From contig JAUCBJ010006758.1 in the NCBI GenBank assembly GCA_032718475.1, positions 1 through 46,782 of the forward strand: DNA of 46,782 nt, given 5' to 3'. The notes beneath the pieces were generated by a model. It searched no databases. It worked only from the letters and a program-made list of their open reading frames with translations, and was not told the origin of the DNA. The DNA is from Nemertoderma westbladi (taxonomy: Eukaryota > Xenacoelomorpha > Nemertodermatida > Nemertodermatidae). Of the stretch, positions 11,901 through 21,101 are shown in pieces. Numbering within the stretch: position 1 is the stretch's first letter; each line of letters starts with the position of its first letter. A program made the position numbers and the translations under genes.

Positions 11901-13037
11901 TGCCTCATGTAGTTGTTCATTTGAGAATGACCGGCTAGACTTCATATAGAAGCGCAAATTACGTTTTAAATGGTTATAGCAATATAAATGACAACTATTG
12001 GCAAAATAGTTGCCCAACTTGTACTCACGATCAGAAACTATATTTACTTTTGCTTTATCTAAGAACATGAGAAACTCAGTTCTCATGTACCGCCAAAAGT
12101 CATCATGAAACATAGCATCCTTGAATTCATGTATAAAATATGCGAGTGGTATGATAGGTTCGCTGTCCATCATTGTGTCACAATATAACATTGGTGTGAC
12201 ATATAAGTATTCTGCAATACTAAATGTGGTATCATAGAACATAAATATCGGTTGGCCCCTTGAGTACCGAACAACAGCTTTAAAATTTGCAACTGTTTCA
12301 CGGGATACTAAATATATCTGGACATTTCTGTGAATGATAATTTTTTCTATGAAATTACAAGAATGTGCTAATTCAACAAGATTGTAGAGAGCATCCTGTG
12401 TAAAACGGTATATCTTTCTTTTAGATAATACAATATTCTCAACTTGTTTGGCATTCTTAGGTCGATCCATTATAGCAGAAGGACCTCCAGGATCTGATAA
12501 TACCAATTTTCTGTATACAGGTTGTGCACTTGCTCCTTTACGAAGGACACTTTCACTTAACACCGTATCCTTGACTCGATAAGATGATCTAAAGTGATGG
12601 TGGGGTACAAGACCTTTAGCATTCCCATGCGGCCTGTCATGTTCATCTGCTGTTATTGACCCAATATAATGAATTAATATGTACTTGGGGTCATTTTCCA
12701 CATTAAGTTCAATTTTTTTAAACTTCTCTGGTGCACTTGAACGATCCTTTAAGGTAATATAAAAGTATGACCGTTTCATTTTCTTGGGAATTTTAATAAT
12801 TTTACTACCACCATGTTCCCATATCCATCCATCAACACGAATCCCCTGATGCCATAGTTTTTTCCTTGAACTTATTGGAGGCATTTCAAAGACGTATATT
12901 GGACCTCCAGAATGGGGTCTAATGATCCGTGCCGATGAGTTATTTACCAAATGGGAATCTGGGCACATTAAAATTTTATAATAATCATCAAATGATTTTT
13001 TACCTTCTGAATGACAATAAATTTTTGCCATTGACAT
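8838..13037 (-). CDS. MULE-like transposase with CG-1-like, SWIM, PHD-like and peptidase-like regions (1399 aa)
   Basis: One uninterrupted ORF between the element's inverted repeats. Residues about 40-130 resemble a CG-1 DNA-binding domain: a GPIYVFEMP strand, then RVDGWIWE, ending KYILIHYIGS. The MULE core follows: FYDTTF near 267 (first Asp), VSDREYKLG near 336 (second Asp), CYNHLKRNLRF, and NNASESFNAVLHR near 453 (Glu). Residues about 545-670 hold four acidic repeats of about 31 residues. A SWIM finger (CSCRQPSVCVH, C-x-C-x-n-C-x-H) sits near 722. A Cys-rich PHD-like finger spans about 1044-1104 (YCICRE ... KCPYCNPP). The end has GGVTIYKKKHYTSL and YYYDGI near 1330-1358, reminiscent of papain-fold (USP- or Ulp1-type) peptidases, though no catalytic Cys can be assigned. 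Expected role: cut-and-paste transposition in the nucleus. The DDE core and SWIM are confident; CG-1 and peptidase assignments are tentative. The ORF has no introns and no stops, so the copy may be young. Confidence 0.85.
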   Translation of the reverse strand: MSMAKIYCHSEGKKSFDDYYKILMCPDSHLVNNSSARIIRPHSGGPIYVFEMPPISSRKKLWHQGIRVDGWIWEHGGSKIIKIPKKMKRSYFYITLKDRSSAPEKFKKIELNVENDPKYILIHYIGSITADEHDRPHGNAKGLVPHHHFRSSYRVKDTVLSESVLRKGASAQPVYRKLVLSDPGGPSAIMDRPKNAKQVENIVLSKRKIYRFTQDALYNLVELAHSCNFIEKIIIHRNVQIYLVSRETVANFKAVVRYSRGQPIFMFYDTTFSIAEYLYVTPMLYCDTMMDSEPIIPLAYFIHEFKDAMFHDDFWRYMRTEFLMFLDKAKVNIVSDREYKLGNYFANSCHLYCYNHLKRNLRFYMKSSRSFSNEQLHEAQMDLRTLLATDSEAHYISVRNQIFGYGQSVWFTNKDLREYFFSHLQPSILEGAGSWVLAKHGVRYPKEGITNNASESFNAVLHRLTAWHVRPLDVIALSFFYLQQWYEREQMCALYGIGSFTLNCRLGHLLESAEDFPIQTPILTPEEIVPHLMNLASKSALNHVKAKKTDEVLDENITTVNIDQNRSLIEDDEEVTRTNEVLDENTTTVNLAQNRSLIEDDKEMKRIEMLDEDISTLNLAQLRSLIEDEEVNKTDEVLEENISTLNLAQNISLIEDNKEIQITEMLDGKTSTVLGKLSAQSLAHQFANQGRVHNISHLKLWIVEDFSKVSHAVSLYSKPPRCSCRQPSVCVHLRAAYIASGTYCSENPKPRKNVTELRRALMPKSLQPKGKKKPSNGDMNPQLRLKHKLDFDETEECKLFKIDEKENSEIVRNSHTTIALDDIDIEDRELEQNMLTSIALDDIEDSELGESKHEKVGNENNESIKTNDQNDTGINRALESLSKQFPTVIAFNKVLQVSFDEKCPRKIEYPGQLAVINLDQTGELFLIHTSTTSVVKVYIATEEFSNSTVITAARVAKDMAKNNKMSITIQKGHSCGESNRGLYLIAVAVSICLDKNPTKHAIILDQMEQHLNGCLVNGNFTMFPFKLQKNMQRPADKISTNLYCICREPFIKGFSEVGNPMVQCGVKEKNRNDKCPSWWCKPCGKFPQNLLDSPVKKKWKCPYCNPPNTLPWGGDSLTNTCSIDNCLTIFWVFSKDVAPSFICGHTDVELTLRATLHSFDTDVDKDVGKIIWVQYIEALCAQLNIKPMPKLSAQGVWNVYGSEFKYCVEPFQDLFSFNKLLECSNVLCPKRDIDVTVDLVYFPIITEDDKVYEVLNELLNKPSFLKNSQWATRSYSTSCSDCKTGMRTIKHLELSNRHSWFLPIDVSNLKCSRARELPLSITCTAGTFLLGGVTIYKKKHYTSLIVYNKSLYYYDGITSVRVGHIDTSNMQDLLEGAKLQNALYLKPSKTWKALNQSDN

Positions 13038-14259
13038 TTTTATCGAACGTGGTAGGTACTATGCTAGTTAGTAATTGCTTTCCTGGCTAAGTTGATATGT
13101 GTAGGAGGTAGGTATGATGATCAGAACACATTAATAACCGCGTTATTTTTTTTAGTTTTATGAAGGTATAGGCATGTAGCTTTCTAGCCATTATACTATA
13201 GAAACTGACATGTGATGACTGTCCGACTTGTACACCATACGATACGATCTGTATCATGGCCTACTACTGTACAGTACATTAAAAAGTTCTAACTAAGACA
13301 TAATCTCTGTATCTATACAGTACTATACTCTATCTGTTCTGTATTATGTACTGCCCACGTGTAAGTAGCTATGTGCTATGTGGTGTGGGTACGGTACGTA
13401 ATGAAAATGTTAAGAAACAACAAACAAGATCTGCCATGAGCAGTATACGCAGTACTGTAGTTATGTCGTTTTTAAATGAATTTTACAGATTTTGCGTTCC
13501 GTATACTGTACCTTAGCTTAGAAGATGGCATATGGTTCCAGACCTCTGGTGCGCGCACTCTGATTGATTGTCCAGCAATCTCCAGACGCAGGGCGTGGCC
13601 TACATTTTAATGGCACAATGAATAACGTATAGTATGTATTGTAGGAAATGATAATTGCCCCGACGGGGGGTGGTTCTGCGTCGTTAGTTCCTTTGGCCTT
13701 TAGGTCCTGTATCATTATGTGTCATACACTGTATATATCTACTGAATTATGCCAGGACCTAACGACGCAAGACCTAATGTCAGAATGTCTCAGCCTCAGG
13801 ACCTAATGATGCGGGACCTAAGGACAACTCACAGGAACTAAAGACCAAGAGACGCAGGACCTAACGGCCAAAGAACCTACTGTAATGAAGCGTTAGCGAT
13901 GCCGGTAGGGGATGGGGTGGTGGTGACAAAATCCGAGGTCACATTCAAGGCCATGTCACATCGGTAATCAATGGTAATTTCATTTTGGTTATACCGTAGT
14001 GTACTACTGTACAGTAGGTACTATACTGTACTGTGTAGTGTATAGTATACAGTGTAGGGCCTACTACAATGCTAGACAGCTAGATATATAAAGTGGGAAA
14101 TAAGGCCGTGTGATAATTCCCACGGATGAATATGATGCAGGGCTACCTATAGGCCTACTGTCTACTGTATATAGACAAAGACAGAAAGATACTCCCTGTA
14201 ATAAAGTAAACACCGCTGTATCTGTGTATAGCAGCCAGCAGTAATACTATTTAACCTTG
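13038..14259. other. Upstream (promoter-side) interior of the MULE-like element
   Basis: No gene seen. It contains many ACAGTA/TACTGTA words and a cluster of GGACCTAA-type motifs at 13675-13880. This would be the 5' region of the transposase, but no TATA box or initiator could be fixed with confidence. Confidence 0.5.
13675..13880. repeat. Cluster of GGACCTAA-type motifs, partly inverted
   Basis: Degenerate GGACCTAA words recur at roughly 13755, 13769, 13799, 13816, 13837, 13857 and 13873, often followed by CGACGC or GGCCAAAG. The segment 13675-13710 carries the same words inverted (GTCGTTAGTTCC, TTTAGGTCCTG), giving stem-forming potential. It lies between the transposase start and the right terminal repeat. 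A role as subterminal binding sites is inference. Confidence 0.6.
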
Positions 14260-14500
14260 TTTCATTGGCTGGAATATTACTATCCTTGTTTTATTGGCTG
14301 GAATATTTTTTCATTGGCCAATCCAAGCATGGACCGGCTTTTATGGACCGACTTTTAGGGGTCAGGACCGACCAGGTTTTACCCGGTCCTAGTTTTGGAT
14401 AAATCCCCCGTAGACTATCATTGGGACCGGCGGACCGGGTTTTAGGGGTCTTGGGGACCGGGACCGGGGACCGGGACCGGACCGGGTTTTAGGGAGGCCC
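14260..14500 (-). repeat. Right terminal inverted repeat of the MULE-like element
   Basis: Reverse complement of 6569-6808, ending GGTTTTAGGGAGGCCC at 14485-14500. Same internal order: CCAAT-containing AT-rich inner part, then GGACCG subrepeats at the outer end. Confidence 0.85.
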
Positions 14501-14822
14501 AATAGAGTATAATAAAAGATGTATTATTTGTTTGAAAGTGTGTCATGCAGCATATCATTTGATAGAGAATTACAAATTGCACATAAATAATGCGCATAAA
14601 TATTTCTAAGCCCAAGCATAAGCTTATTTGGATTTATCGCGATAACCCGCTCTATCGCAAAATATCGCCAAAGTGCGAAAATACAAAAGCTCGTTGGGCA
14701 ACCCCTAGATATCAATATTTATGGCTAAAAATTGGCATGGGTTTGTTTTATAACCTCTTCCATCAAATGGAAAACGTCCCCATATGAATTTCAAAAATTC
14801 GATTTTTATGAAGGTACCTAAA

Positions 14823-15450
14823 AGAGCATGTGGACGACTTCTGTTACCTGGGATCATGGATCCGGAAGTCAGGTGAGGACCTTCGAATACGTAAGGGAAA
14901 GGCATGGGCAGCCTTGAATAGGCTTTCCAGGATTTGGAAGTCACCTAGAATTAATCGGAAACTTAAGGTCCGATTATTTAGAGCAGCAGTAGTTCCAGTA
15001 CTCCTCTACGGGAGTCCATGCTGGGCTCTAACTGCTGAGGACACCAAATCTCTGGATGGCACATTCACAAGAATGCTACGCCGGGTACATTGTGTCAAGT
15101 ACAATGCACACATCTCCAACCAGACACTATATAACATTGGAGGTGTCTCATTGGTTCCCCCAAGCTTGACACTAGAACAAAATCGCCTCCGCTTTGCAGG
15201 ACATTGCTTTCGCCGTGAGGACCAGCCAGTGCATAATCTTGTACTTTGGCAGCCTCATGGAGTGAATAAGCATGGTGGACAGCCTATGACTTTCTTGAGA
15301 CGCATCTTAAAGGACACTGGCCTTAAAGATGCGGATGATCTAGCAAATGTCATGGGTGATAGGGAGTTGTGGCGGTGCAATATTGTTGACAAGCCGGCAC
15401 AGCATTCTTAAAAATGCAGCTGCAATGCAGCATGCCGATCCTAGTAGTAG
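14823..15450 (+). pseudogene. LINE 3' portion, 5' truncated, well preserved C-terminal ORF
   Basis: A 193-codon frame (14830-15411) reads the C-terminal part of an RTE-like LINE protein: YLGSWIRKSGEDLRIRK, then the WALTAEDTKSLDGTFTRMLR and RLRFAGHCFRRED blocks found in all LINE copies here. It has no stop until the natural end. The 3' end is GCATGCCGATCCTAGTAGTAG. It abuts, without a visible target-site duplication, the truncated TRIM copy. Near-identity with 7939-8167 points to a young subfamily. Lacking the RT and endonuclease parts, it cannot move by itself. Confidence 0.85.
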
Positions 15451-15908
15451 GGATCCGGTTCTTTAGATCCACCAACAGCTCCTTGTTTATCGAGATCTAC
15501 GTCATTAGACCAGCATCCCGTCGGTTCTCCAGCTGCTCCCGAATTAGGTGGATTGGCGACACAAACGTGGTAAAGTTCGCACTTTCTGCACAATTCGGTG
15601 TCGCAACGTTCGCAGGGAATCGTTCCTTTGTTTTTTCTGCACTCGTCACATGTTTTTTCTTTTCGAATCATATCAATCATAGAAGTGACGACATGACTTA
15701 CTGTCGGCAAAGAATCCAGTTTATCTACCTCGGTGGAATTCCGACAACGAGGACATTCCAACGAAAATCCATCACCGCGTTGATTAGAAAATTTTACGAT
15801 ACATTTGTAACAGAAACAGTGGGAGCAGTTGATTAAAACTCGTGGCTGATGTAAAAGTCGTAGACATACGGAACATTCGAACTCTCGCTCTACTTGCTCC
15901 CGGTCCAT
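15441..15908 (-). pseudogene. Truncated duplicate of the TRIM-like gene (RING plus first B-box only, 155 aa)
   Basis: Highly similar in protein and DNA to the N-terminus of the 677-aa gene at 29316-31349, including the 5' flank up to about 16135. It keeps the RING finger (CSVC at residues 12-15, CPRC near 53) and the first zinc-binding B-box-like segment (CDECRKNKG ... CERCDTELCRKC). It then stops because DNA beyond 15451 is replaced by the antisense LINE tail, which supplies two Tyr codons and a stop. The second B-box, coiled coil and C-terminal domain are lost. Substitutions include P3 to R and G to R in the B-box. With its 5' flank intact it could still be transcribed and give a RING-only protein; equally it may be a dead segmental duplicate. 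Confidence 0.8.
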
Positions 15909-16143
15909 TGCTGCATTGTCTGATTGTAGTCCAGTAGTCTGGCCTGGCTGTTTGGTACCGGTAGTTGCGGTTTAGTTCAGTACAGCAGTACAGCAGTACT
16001 GCAGTAGCCTACTCGCTACTCCAGTTTACTCCTGTACTCTAATCCATAATCTGCTAATGCAGTTAATCAAATCCTCTAGTCCTGTACATTCAGCTGTACA
16101 GGCCACAGGCTGTAGTCATTCATAAGCTTAAAATACATCAGAT

Positions 16144-16716
16144 GCCGGTTTCACTCCCCATCCCATACAAAATCACCCCCCTTTTAAAATTCCCTAGTGT
16201 ATTCTCACTCCCGGGGTGTATTTTCACTAGTGTATTTTAACCCCCTCTAGTGAAAATTCACCCCTGCATTTATAAATTTCCACTCTGTATGCAAATCCAT
16301 TCCCGGTTAAATTTCCCTAGTGTATTCTCACTCCCAGTGTATATTTTCTTGTATCTTCTACAGTAACTTTACTATATACAAATCTCCAGCGTATGTTTGT
16401 CTGTGTACTAGAGGTATTTGTGGTCTTAACTGTAGGCTTATATTGAATTTAAATTATATTGAACTTTAAAATATCATGGGGGTTAGAATACACTGAGGAG
16501 GGCGAGGGGGGTTAAAGTTCACTAAAAAATCACCCGTGTAGTTTCACCCCCGGTTAAAATACCCTCGTGAATTGGAATTCTAACCGGGGGGTTAAAATAC
16601 ACTAGTGAATTTAAACCGGGGGGTGAATTTTTAGGGGGGTGAAAATTCTCAGCTACACCCGGGTGGCATATTTATTTACAAACCCTATACAGTCTCATAG
16701 ATAATTTATTTAACAT
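16144..16716 (+). repeat. About 570-bp fold-back repeat (copy 1)
   Basis: Homologous throughout to 41260-41882. It starts GCCGGTTTCACTCCCCATCC. The left half carries CTAGTGTATTTTAACCCCC-type words and the right half their reverse complements (GGGGGTTAAAATACACTAG), so the unit can fold back on itself. It ends CATAGATAATTTATTTAACA. No ORF inside. Confidence 0.8.
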
Positions 16717-18171
16717 TAAGTAAGGCAGCATCAGGAGTTGAAGAGTACAATAATTGGAATCGCAGTAACTATGGAAGCAATGTGGTAAAATACTACAGTT
16801 CAATTTATTTTCTAACACAATCTTTGAAAAAAGTACCAATTTAAGAACAAAATTACGTATCACATGGGAATAAACGTAGAACATATATTTTTCAATATTC
16901 TCTCGGCCCTTTATTAACTTCGATGGCGCTCGGTAAATAAAATGTCTCGAGAACAATGAATAAAATTTCTACTTTTCCCATGTAATAAATAATTATTATG
17001 AAATTAACTACACTTTATGCGCATGGTTACTATTCTTAACAGAATAAGACAAACCATTTGAAATATTAGTAATAATGCCAACAATTAATTATTAAAACAT
17101 TAGCCAACAAATTTCTACAAATTCGCAGCGCCATCTAGAGGTCCAAAATAATTTTTAAAATTGTCCAATAGATATAAGATATTATTGATCGTCTTTATTA
17201 ATTGCTCCTTAAATTAGTGGGAAGTTATTCATTCGAGTTCAATAGATAGGATAATAGTGTTTGGTTAACTCAGTATTTACCGCACTATTTCAATATATCA
17301 TGTCTACCTAACCATTTTAGCATATAAAGTGAAGGAGATAAATTATTATAGTTCTTGAATATCTATAGTGTAGTTGCCAAGTTAACCTGATTCAAATTTC
17401 TGAAGGAAGGCCACTGAATTACGTCACTGAATTACGTCACTGAATTACCAGATAGTGAATTCATTATATGTTACATTAGCAGTAAAATAAGATATCGTGT
17501 CTGTGAGTTGAGTATCATTTTGGATCGAGAAAACCATTGAGGTCGGTAATTTCCTACTTTATGAGATCGCCCGGGCATTTCTTCCTCTAAGATTTGGCCC
17601 GAGGATGTAAATCTCCTTAGTAGATTATCCTCCATCCCCTTCTTACAACAGAAAACTAACTGAAATAAAACTAAGTAGTTGTACTCTTTAAAAACGAACC
17701 TGCCTTGTATTACAGTAGATAAATAAAATAAAGAAGTTGTTTTGTTTTAAAGATAATAAAATAAAATGTAAAAATGTGTTGGCCTACTCTCAAAAAAAAT
17801 CGAGCAAAAATATTTATTGTATTTAGTAGTGTTGCTACGATACAGCGATTAACAATACTTTCACTTTACCCTTGAGTGTATAAAATTGTACAACACAAAA
17901 GTTGGTTTCGGTTATAAGCATTTTTGATTTTCTCCATTTATAACGTGGGGAGCGCGCGCCCCTCTAGTTACAGTGTCGTAAGTCTCAGAAGGGGAATAAA
18001 GAATACAGAGCAAGTAGTGAAGTACGTCGTATAACGACAACAATACAGCCAAGTACGGTAGGGTTGAGCACAGTGGCAGCATATGATGGTATTGACTGAT
18101 GGGAGGCCATGAGGAGGTAAGTTGCGGACATACAAGGTATCAGATAGTATTTCTAAGTCTACCTTTTACCT
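16717..18171. other. AT-rich stretch without a recognisable gene
   Basis: No supported coding region. Around 17411-17450 a short tandem CACTGAATTACGT unit repeats three times, placing TTACGTCA (CRE-like) words in a row. A strong splice-donor consensus, GAG followed by GTAAGT, occurs near 18114-18122 after a short ATG-containing stretch; it could end an untranslated first exon but nothing confirms this. Confidence 0.4.
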
Positions 18172-18288
18172 GAGCCGCTAGCTGAATGGTTAGAGCGTCA
18201 GGCTTTCAACCCGGAGGTCATCAGTTCGATCCCACCTGGATGTCATTGCCGACTTTGCAAAGCTGTGCCCAACAAAGAGTTATAATAA
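18172..18288 (+). repeat. tRNA-derived SINE
   Basis: The head has a canonical RNA polymerase III A box (TAGCTGAATGG, 18179-18189) and B box (AGTTCGATCC, 18223-18232) at tRNA-like spacing. A TTC anticodon-like loop (CTTTCAA) lies between them. Acceptor and T stems do not pair, so this is not a working tRNA. The tail CTTTGCAAAGCTGTGCCCAA plus AGAGTTATAATAA is shared with 7485-7525, defining a repeated family with a tRNA-like head and a unique tail. Confidence 0.75.
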
Positions 18289-19096
18289 TGGCGGTGGGAC
18301 ACGCCCTTCAGTTCCAAAATTATTACTGATTTTTTTAAACATTATGTTTATTCTTTACAAAATAATGCAAATAAGTTTTCTAACCACAGAACACCATGCT
18401 CGCTATGTCAATATTAACAAAGAGCTTCAGAGTGTCAAAAGAAATCAATTAAGTGCTCTGTTAAGGTTATCTAAAGTCATCAACTATGATTGTGAGGTAA
18501 TCAATTAATTTTTTAATCATTAAAAACATCTGAGGAAAATAATAGAACGAGGTAGATAGACAATAAAGCGAGTTAAGGGAAATAAACAATACAACTTAGA
18601 CAATTCAATTTATTAGACATCATGGTTGAATTGGATAAAATTAACCAAAAACAACCAATTATTTTATCGGGAAAAATCTCGAACAAGAGGGAAAAATAAT
18701 TTCTAATTTAATAATTAATTAGATAGATATTAAAGTAATGCGTTATTATTGACAGTGTGATAAACTAATTCTGATAAATATAAACAAACCGCACACAAAA
18801 ATAAAAAGAACCCATTGGCTAATTTAATTGAAATACAACTGAGTGGTAATACTTTTACTATAAGGTTAAATATATGTGACGATTGTTTACACCCACCACC
18901 ACCACCATTGAAACCTCCGTAGAGCAACGTTTCCATGACAACCGCCAGTCTATTCGTCACCTTAATGTTCCAATAACCCGCCCTCCTCTACAAATAAATA
19001 AAGCACATTGAGTTGACCCCACCAGCACAACCATCGACGCGCGCGATTGATTGGTTAACCGGTAGGAATAAAACAGCCTTACGATTCGGCCAATAG
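18289..19096. other. Downstream flank of the kinectin-like gene
   Basis: No gene seen. A 76-codon minus-strand frame at 18730-18960 is open but has no domain signal and is not called. The part next to 19096 is probably the 3' UTR of the kinectin-like gene; no AATAAA on the minus strand lies close to the stop. Confidence 0.45.
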
Positions 19097-19490
19097 CTAG
19101 CTGTTCTGTTGGGAGTCACCGTTAAGCATAGCCTCAGCGGAGCCGTTTAATTGGTCGGCTGAAACGCTCGAAGTCCTTAGGGGCGAGTGGGGGGAAGCCA
19201 GTTGGGCCTTCAACTGCGTGGCGACTTGGCGTTCAGACTGTAACGCGATATCCCGCTCCGTTCTCAGTTCAACCATCTCCTCTTTTATCGCCTCCAACTC
19301 CGCTCGCGTCGCTTCCAACTCGATGGCGGAGTCGTCCATGCCCTCCTTCCATTTGGTGTGCTCGGTATCAACTGACGCTTCCAGCTCGTGTAGGATTGTT
19401 TCAGTTTGATCGAGACCCAACTTAAACTGATCGCATTTGGTCTGTAGACTACTGTTCTCGGATTCAGCGGAAGCTAGACGAGAGTGCAAA
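19097..19490 (-). CDS. Kinectin/RRBP1-like protein, last coding exon
   Basis: Acceptor TTGATTACAG precedes the exon; the stop TAG is at 19097-19099. About 130 residues of strong heptad-rich coiled coil: HSRLASAESENSSLQTKCDQ, then LDQTETILHELEASVDTEH. The pattern C-x-Q-(Y/F)-K ... TE-x-(I/M)-L-x-x-L-x-x-SV followed by a Trp is characteristic of the C-terminal coiled coil of kinectin and ribosome-binding protein 1 in animals. These are ER-membrane proteins binding kinesin or ribosomes. The intron before it has phase 2 (exon above ends in GA, this one starts with T), which fits exactly. The Ser/Asn-rich end (residues SPHSPL onward) is lineage-specific. Confidence 0.75.
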
Positions 19491-20122
19491 CTGTAATCAA
19501 CAATTAAAAATAAGTGAGAAACATTGAAATATGAACAAAAATAATAATTTCTAATTATTTATAAAAAATTAAAAATGTATTATTAGATGTGAACTTTATG
19601 ATTGTAATGCGAATAGATTTACTTCGGGAACGAAACGAGGAAAGTGAGTATCAACAACGAGTTGCACCCATTGAGAATATCCAGGTTTTCAATAATTTTC
19701 CGTAAGTCTATTTATCGGAATTTTATATAGGAAGATTTTGTATTTTATTAAATTAACCTTATTAAGTGTTTTAGAGCTCTTATTTCTGTCAGATAACCTG
19801 TACAGATTCAAATTCGTTTATTGTTTTGGTTAGATTCAGCCATTCTGGAACCAGGATTTTTAGGGAAGACCTGGAATTCTTCACATGGGAGCAAACTGCA
19901 AAGTGAAATATAACAGCAGAGGTCGCAACCCATCAGAGTTTAAATTTCATTGTCAAATTTGTTAAATACCACAAAAAAAAAACCAAAAGTTCGCAATCAA
20001 CTCAAACCATTGGAAAAAAAATCACACATTATACATTGGACCAAAGTCACTCACTCACAGCAGTTGTACAGATTTGTGAGACAAGGCGGGAGTCCAGATT
20101 GGGTAAGTTAACATTCACTTAC
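19491..20122 (-). other. Intron of the kinectin/RRBP1-like gene
   Basis: Donor GTAAGT at 20122-20117 and acceptor ATTACAG ending at 19491 on the minus strand. 632 bp, phase 2, AT-rich, no nested gene seen. Confidence 0.75.
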
Positions 20123-20295
20123 TCGGTAATCTGAGTTTCCAGATCCAGAAATCTGGATTCCAGATAATTGGTTACTTTGTCCTCATACTCGGCGTCCCAT
20201 TGGTCAATATTCTCGGGAATATCAACATCAGGAAATAGTTTCTGGAACACGGAGTACTGGTCATGTAAAGCCCGTCTTTGGGCTTCCTTGGCAAC
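20123..20295 (-). CDS. Kinectin/RRBP1-like protein, penultimate exon
   Basis: 173-bp exon: acceptor CAATACAG, then VAKEAQRRALHDQYSVFQKL and FPDVDIPENIDQWDAEYEDK, ending LETQIT plus a split codon before GTAAGT. 57 codons plus 2 nt join in frame to the last exon. Kinectin-family proteins have a comparable 'FP-x-V ... W-x-x-x-(Y/F)E-x-K' segment just before the C-terminal coiled coil, which supports the assignment. Nothing in the exon is disrupted. Confidence 0.75.
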
Positions 20296-21101
20296 CTGTA
20301 TTGGAAATATAGCGAGTTAAAAACAATTGAGAATAAAAGGGACATATAAACATATAGAATGGGTGGCTGAATAAATAATATATATTGAGAAGTGTCTCGT
20401 GTTGTTTTGGGCGGCGGTCACCGAAGGAGGCAGGTCGCTCTCCTCTAGTCCAACACTGTCTCCATGGAGGTCGTCGTTCGTGCTGTGCGGTGTCTGCATA
20501 TTGTCGGACTTGGGAAATGTAAAGAAAAGAAAGAAACTTTCCGAGACATTTTTCCGGAAATTTCCGATTTTATTAATTATGTACAGTATTATAAAATTTA
20601 CTTTTAATATGAAATATTTACAGAATAACTTCTTATTAATTGCATAAAATGTAATAATAAGATTTGAACTAAAATTGTGATTGTGACTTTGTGTTTTGGC
20701 ATTGCATTGTTATATATTTTATATTGAACGCAATTTCGGAAATTAATACATTTTCAATTTTAAATATTTTACAATTTTACCTACAATTTGGCCAGTTTAT
20801 ACACAATCATTCTAAAAACAAATAGGAAAACACAAGTAGAGTAAATAACACTAGAAAGAAGTGATTCCTTCTCCGTTGTGTCGAGGCGGTTCGTTGTATT
20901 GGCTATTGTGGTCTTTACTACACGGGTGAAGTATACTTTTCCGGAAATTTCAGGAAATTGAAAAAACATTTCCGGAAAAATCACATAACTATGCCGGACA
21001 ACCACCCATTTATTGATTACGTAATTAAATTAAGTAAAATAAAAAATCAACTTAAATCCATTTGTTATACTGGGAAAGGGAACTTATAATAATGGCGATA
21101 C
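20296..21101 (-). other. Intron of the kinectin/RRBP1-like gene
   Basis: Donor GTATCG after the AAG codon at 21102 and acceptor AATACAG before 20295. 806 bp, phase 0. No nested gene is supported. Confidence 0.7.

Larger units (their letters stand above)
6569..14500 (-). mobile_element. 7.9-kb MULE-like DNA transposon with long terminal inverted repeats
   Basis: Arms of about 240 bp at 6569-6808 and 14260-14500 are near-perfect reverse complements, both beginning GGGCCTCCCTAAAA from the outside. They enclose a single intact 1399-codon ORF with MULE-type DDE motifs. The first 50 bp of each arm consist of GGTCCC/GGACCG-type subrepeats. Flanking 9-bp words (GGCATAGCA left, AATAGAGTA right) do not match, so no target-site duplication is visible; it may have decayed, or the ends may come from different insertions. 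Older material is nested inside: a LINE 3' end at 7939-8167, three poly-C tracts and part of a SINE tail at 7485-7525. Taking the arms and the ORF as one element is inference. Confidence 0.75.

Noticed and set aside
6560-14509. Target-site duplication for the 7.9-kb element
   Set aside because: Flanking words GGCATAGCA and AATAGAGTA do not match at any offset tried.
18172-18245. Possible tRNA-Glu(TTC) gene
   Set aside because: A and B boxes and an anticodon-like loop are present, but the acceptor and T stems do not pair, and the sequence continues into a repeated tail. It is a SINE head.
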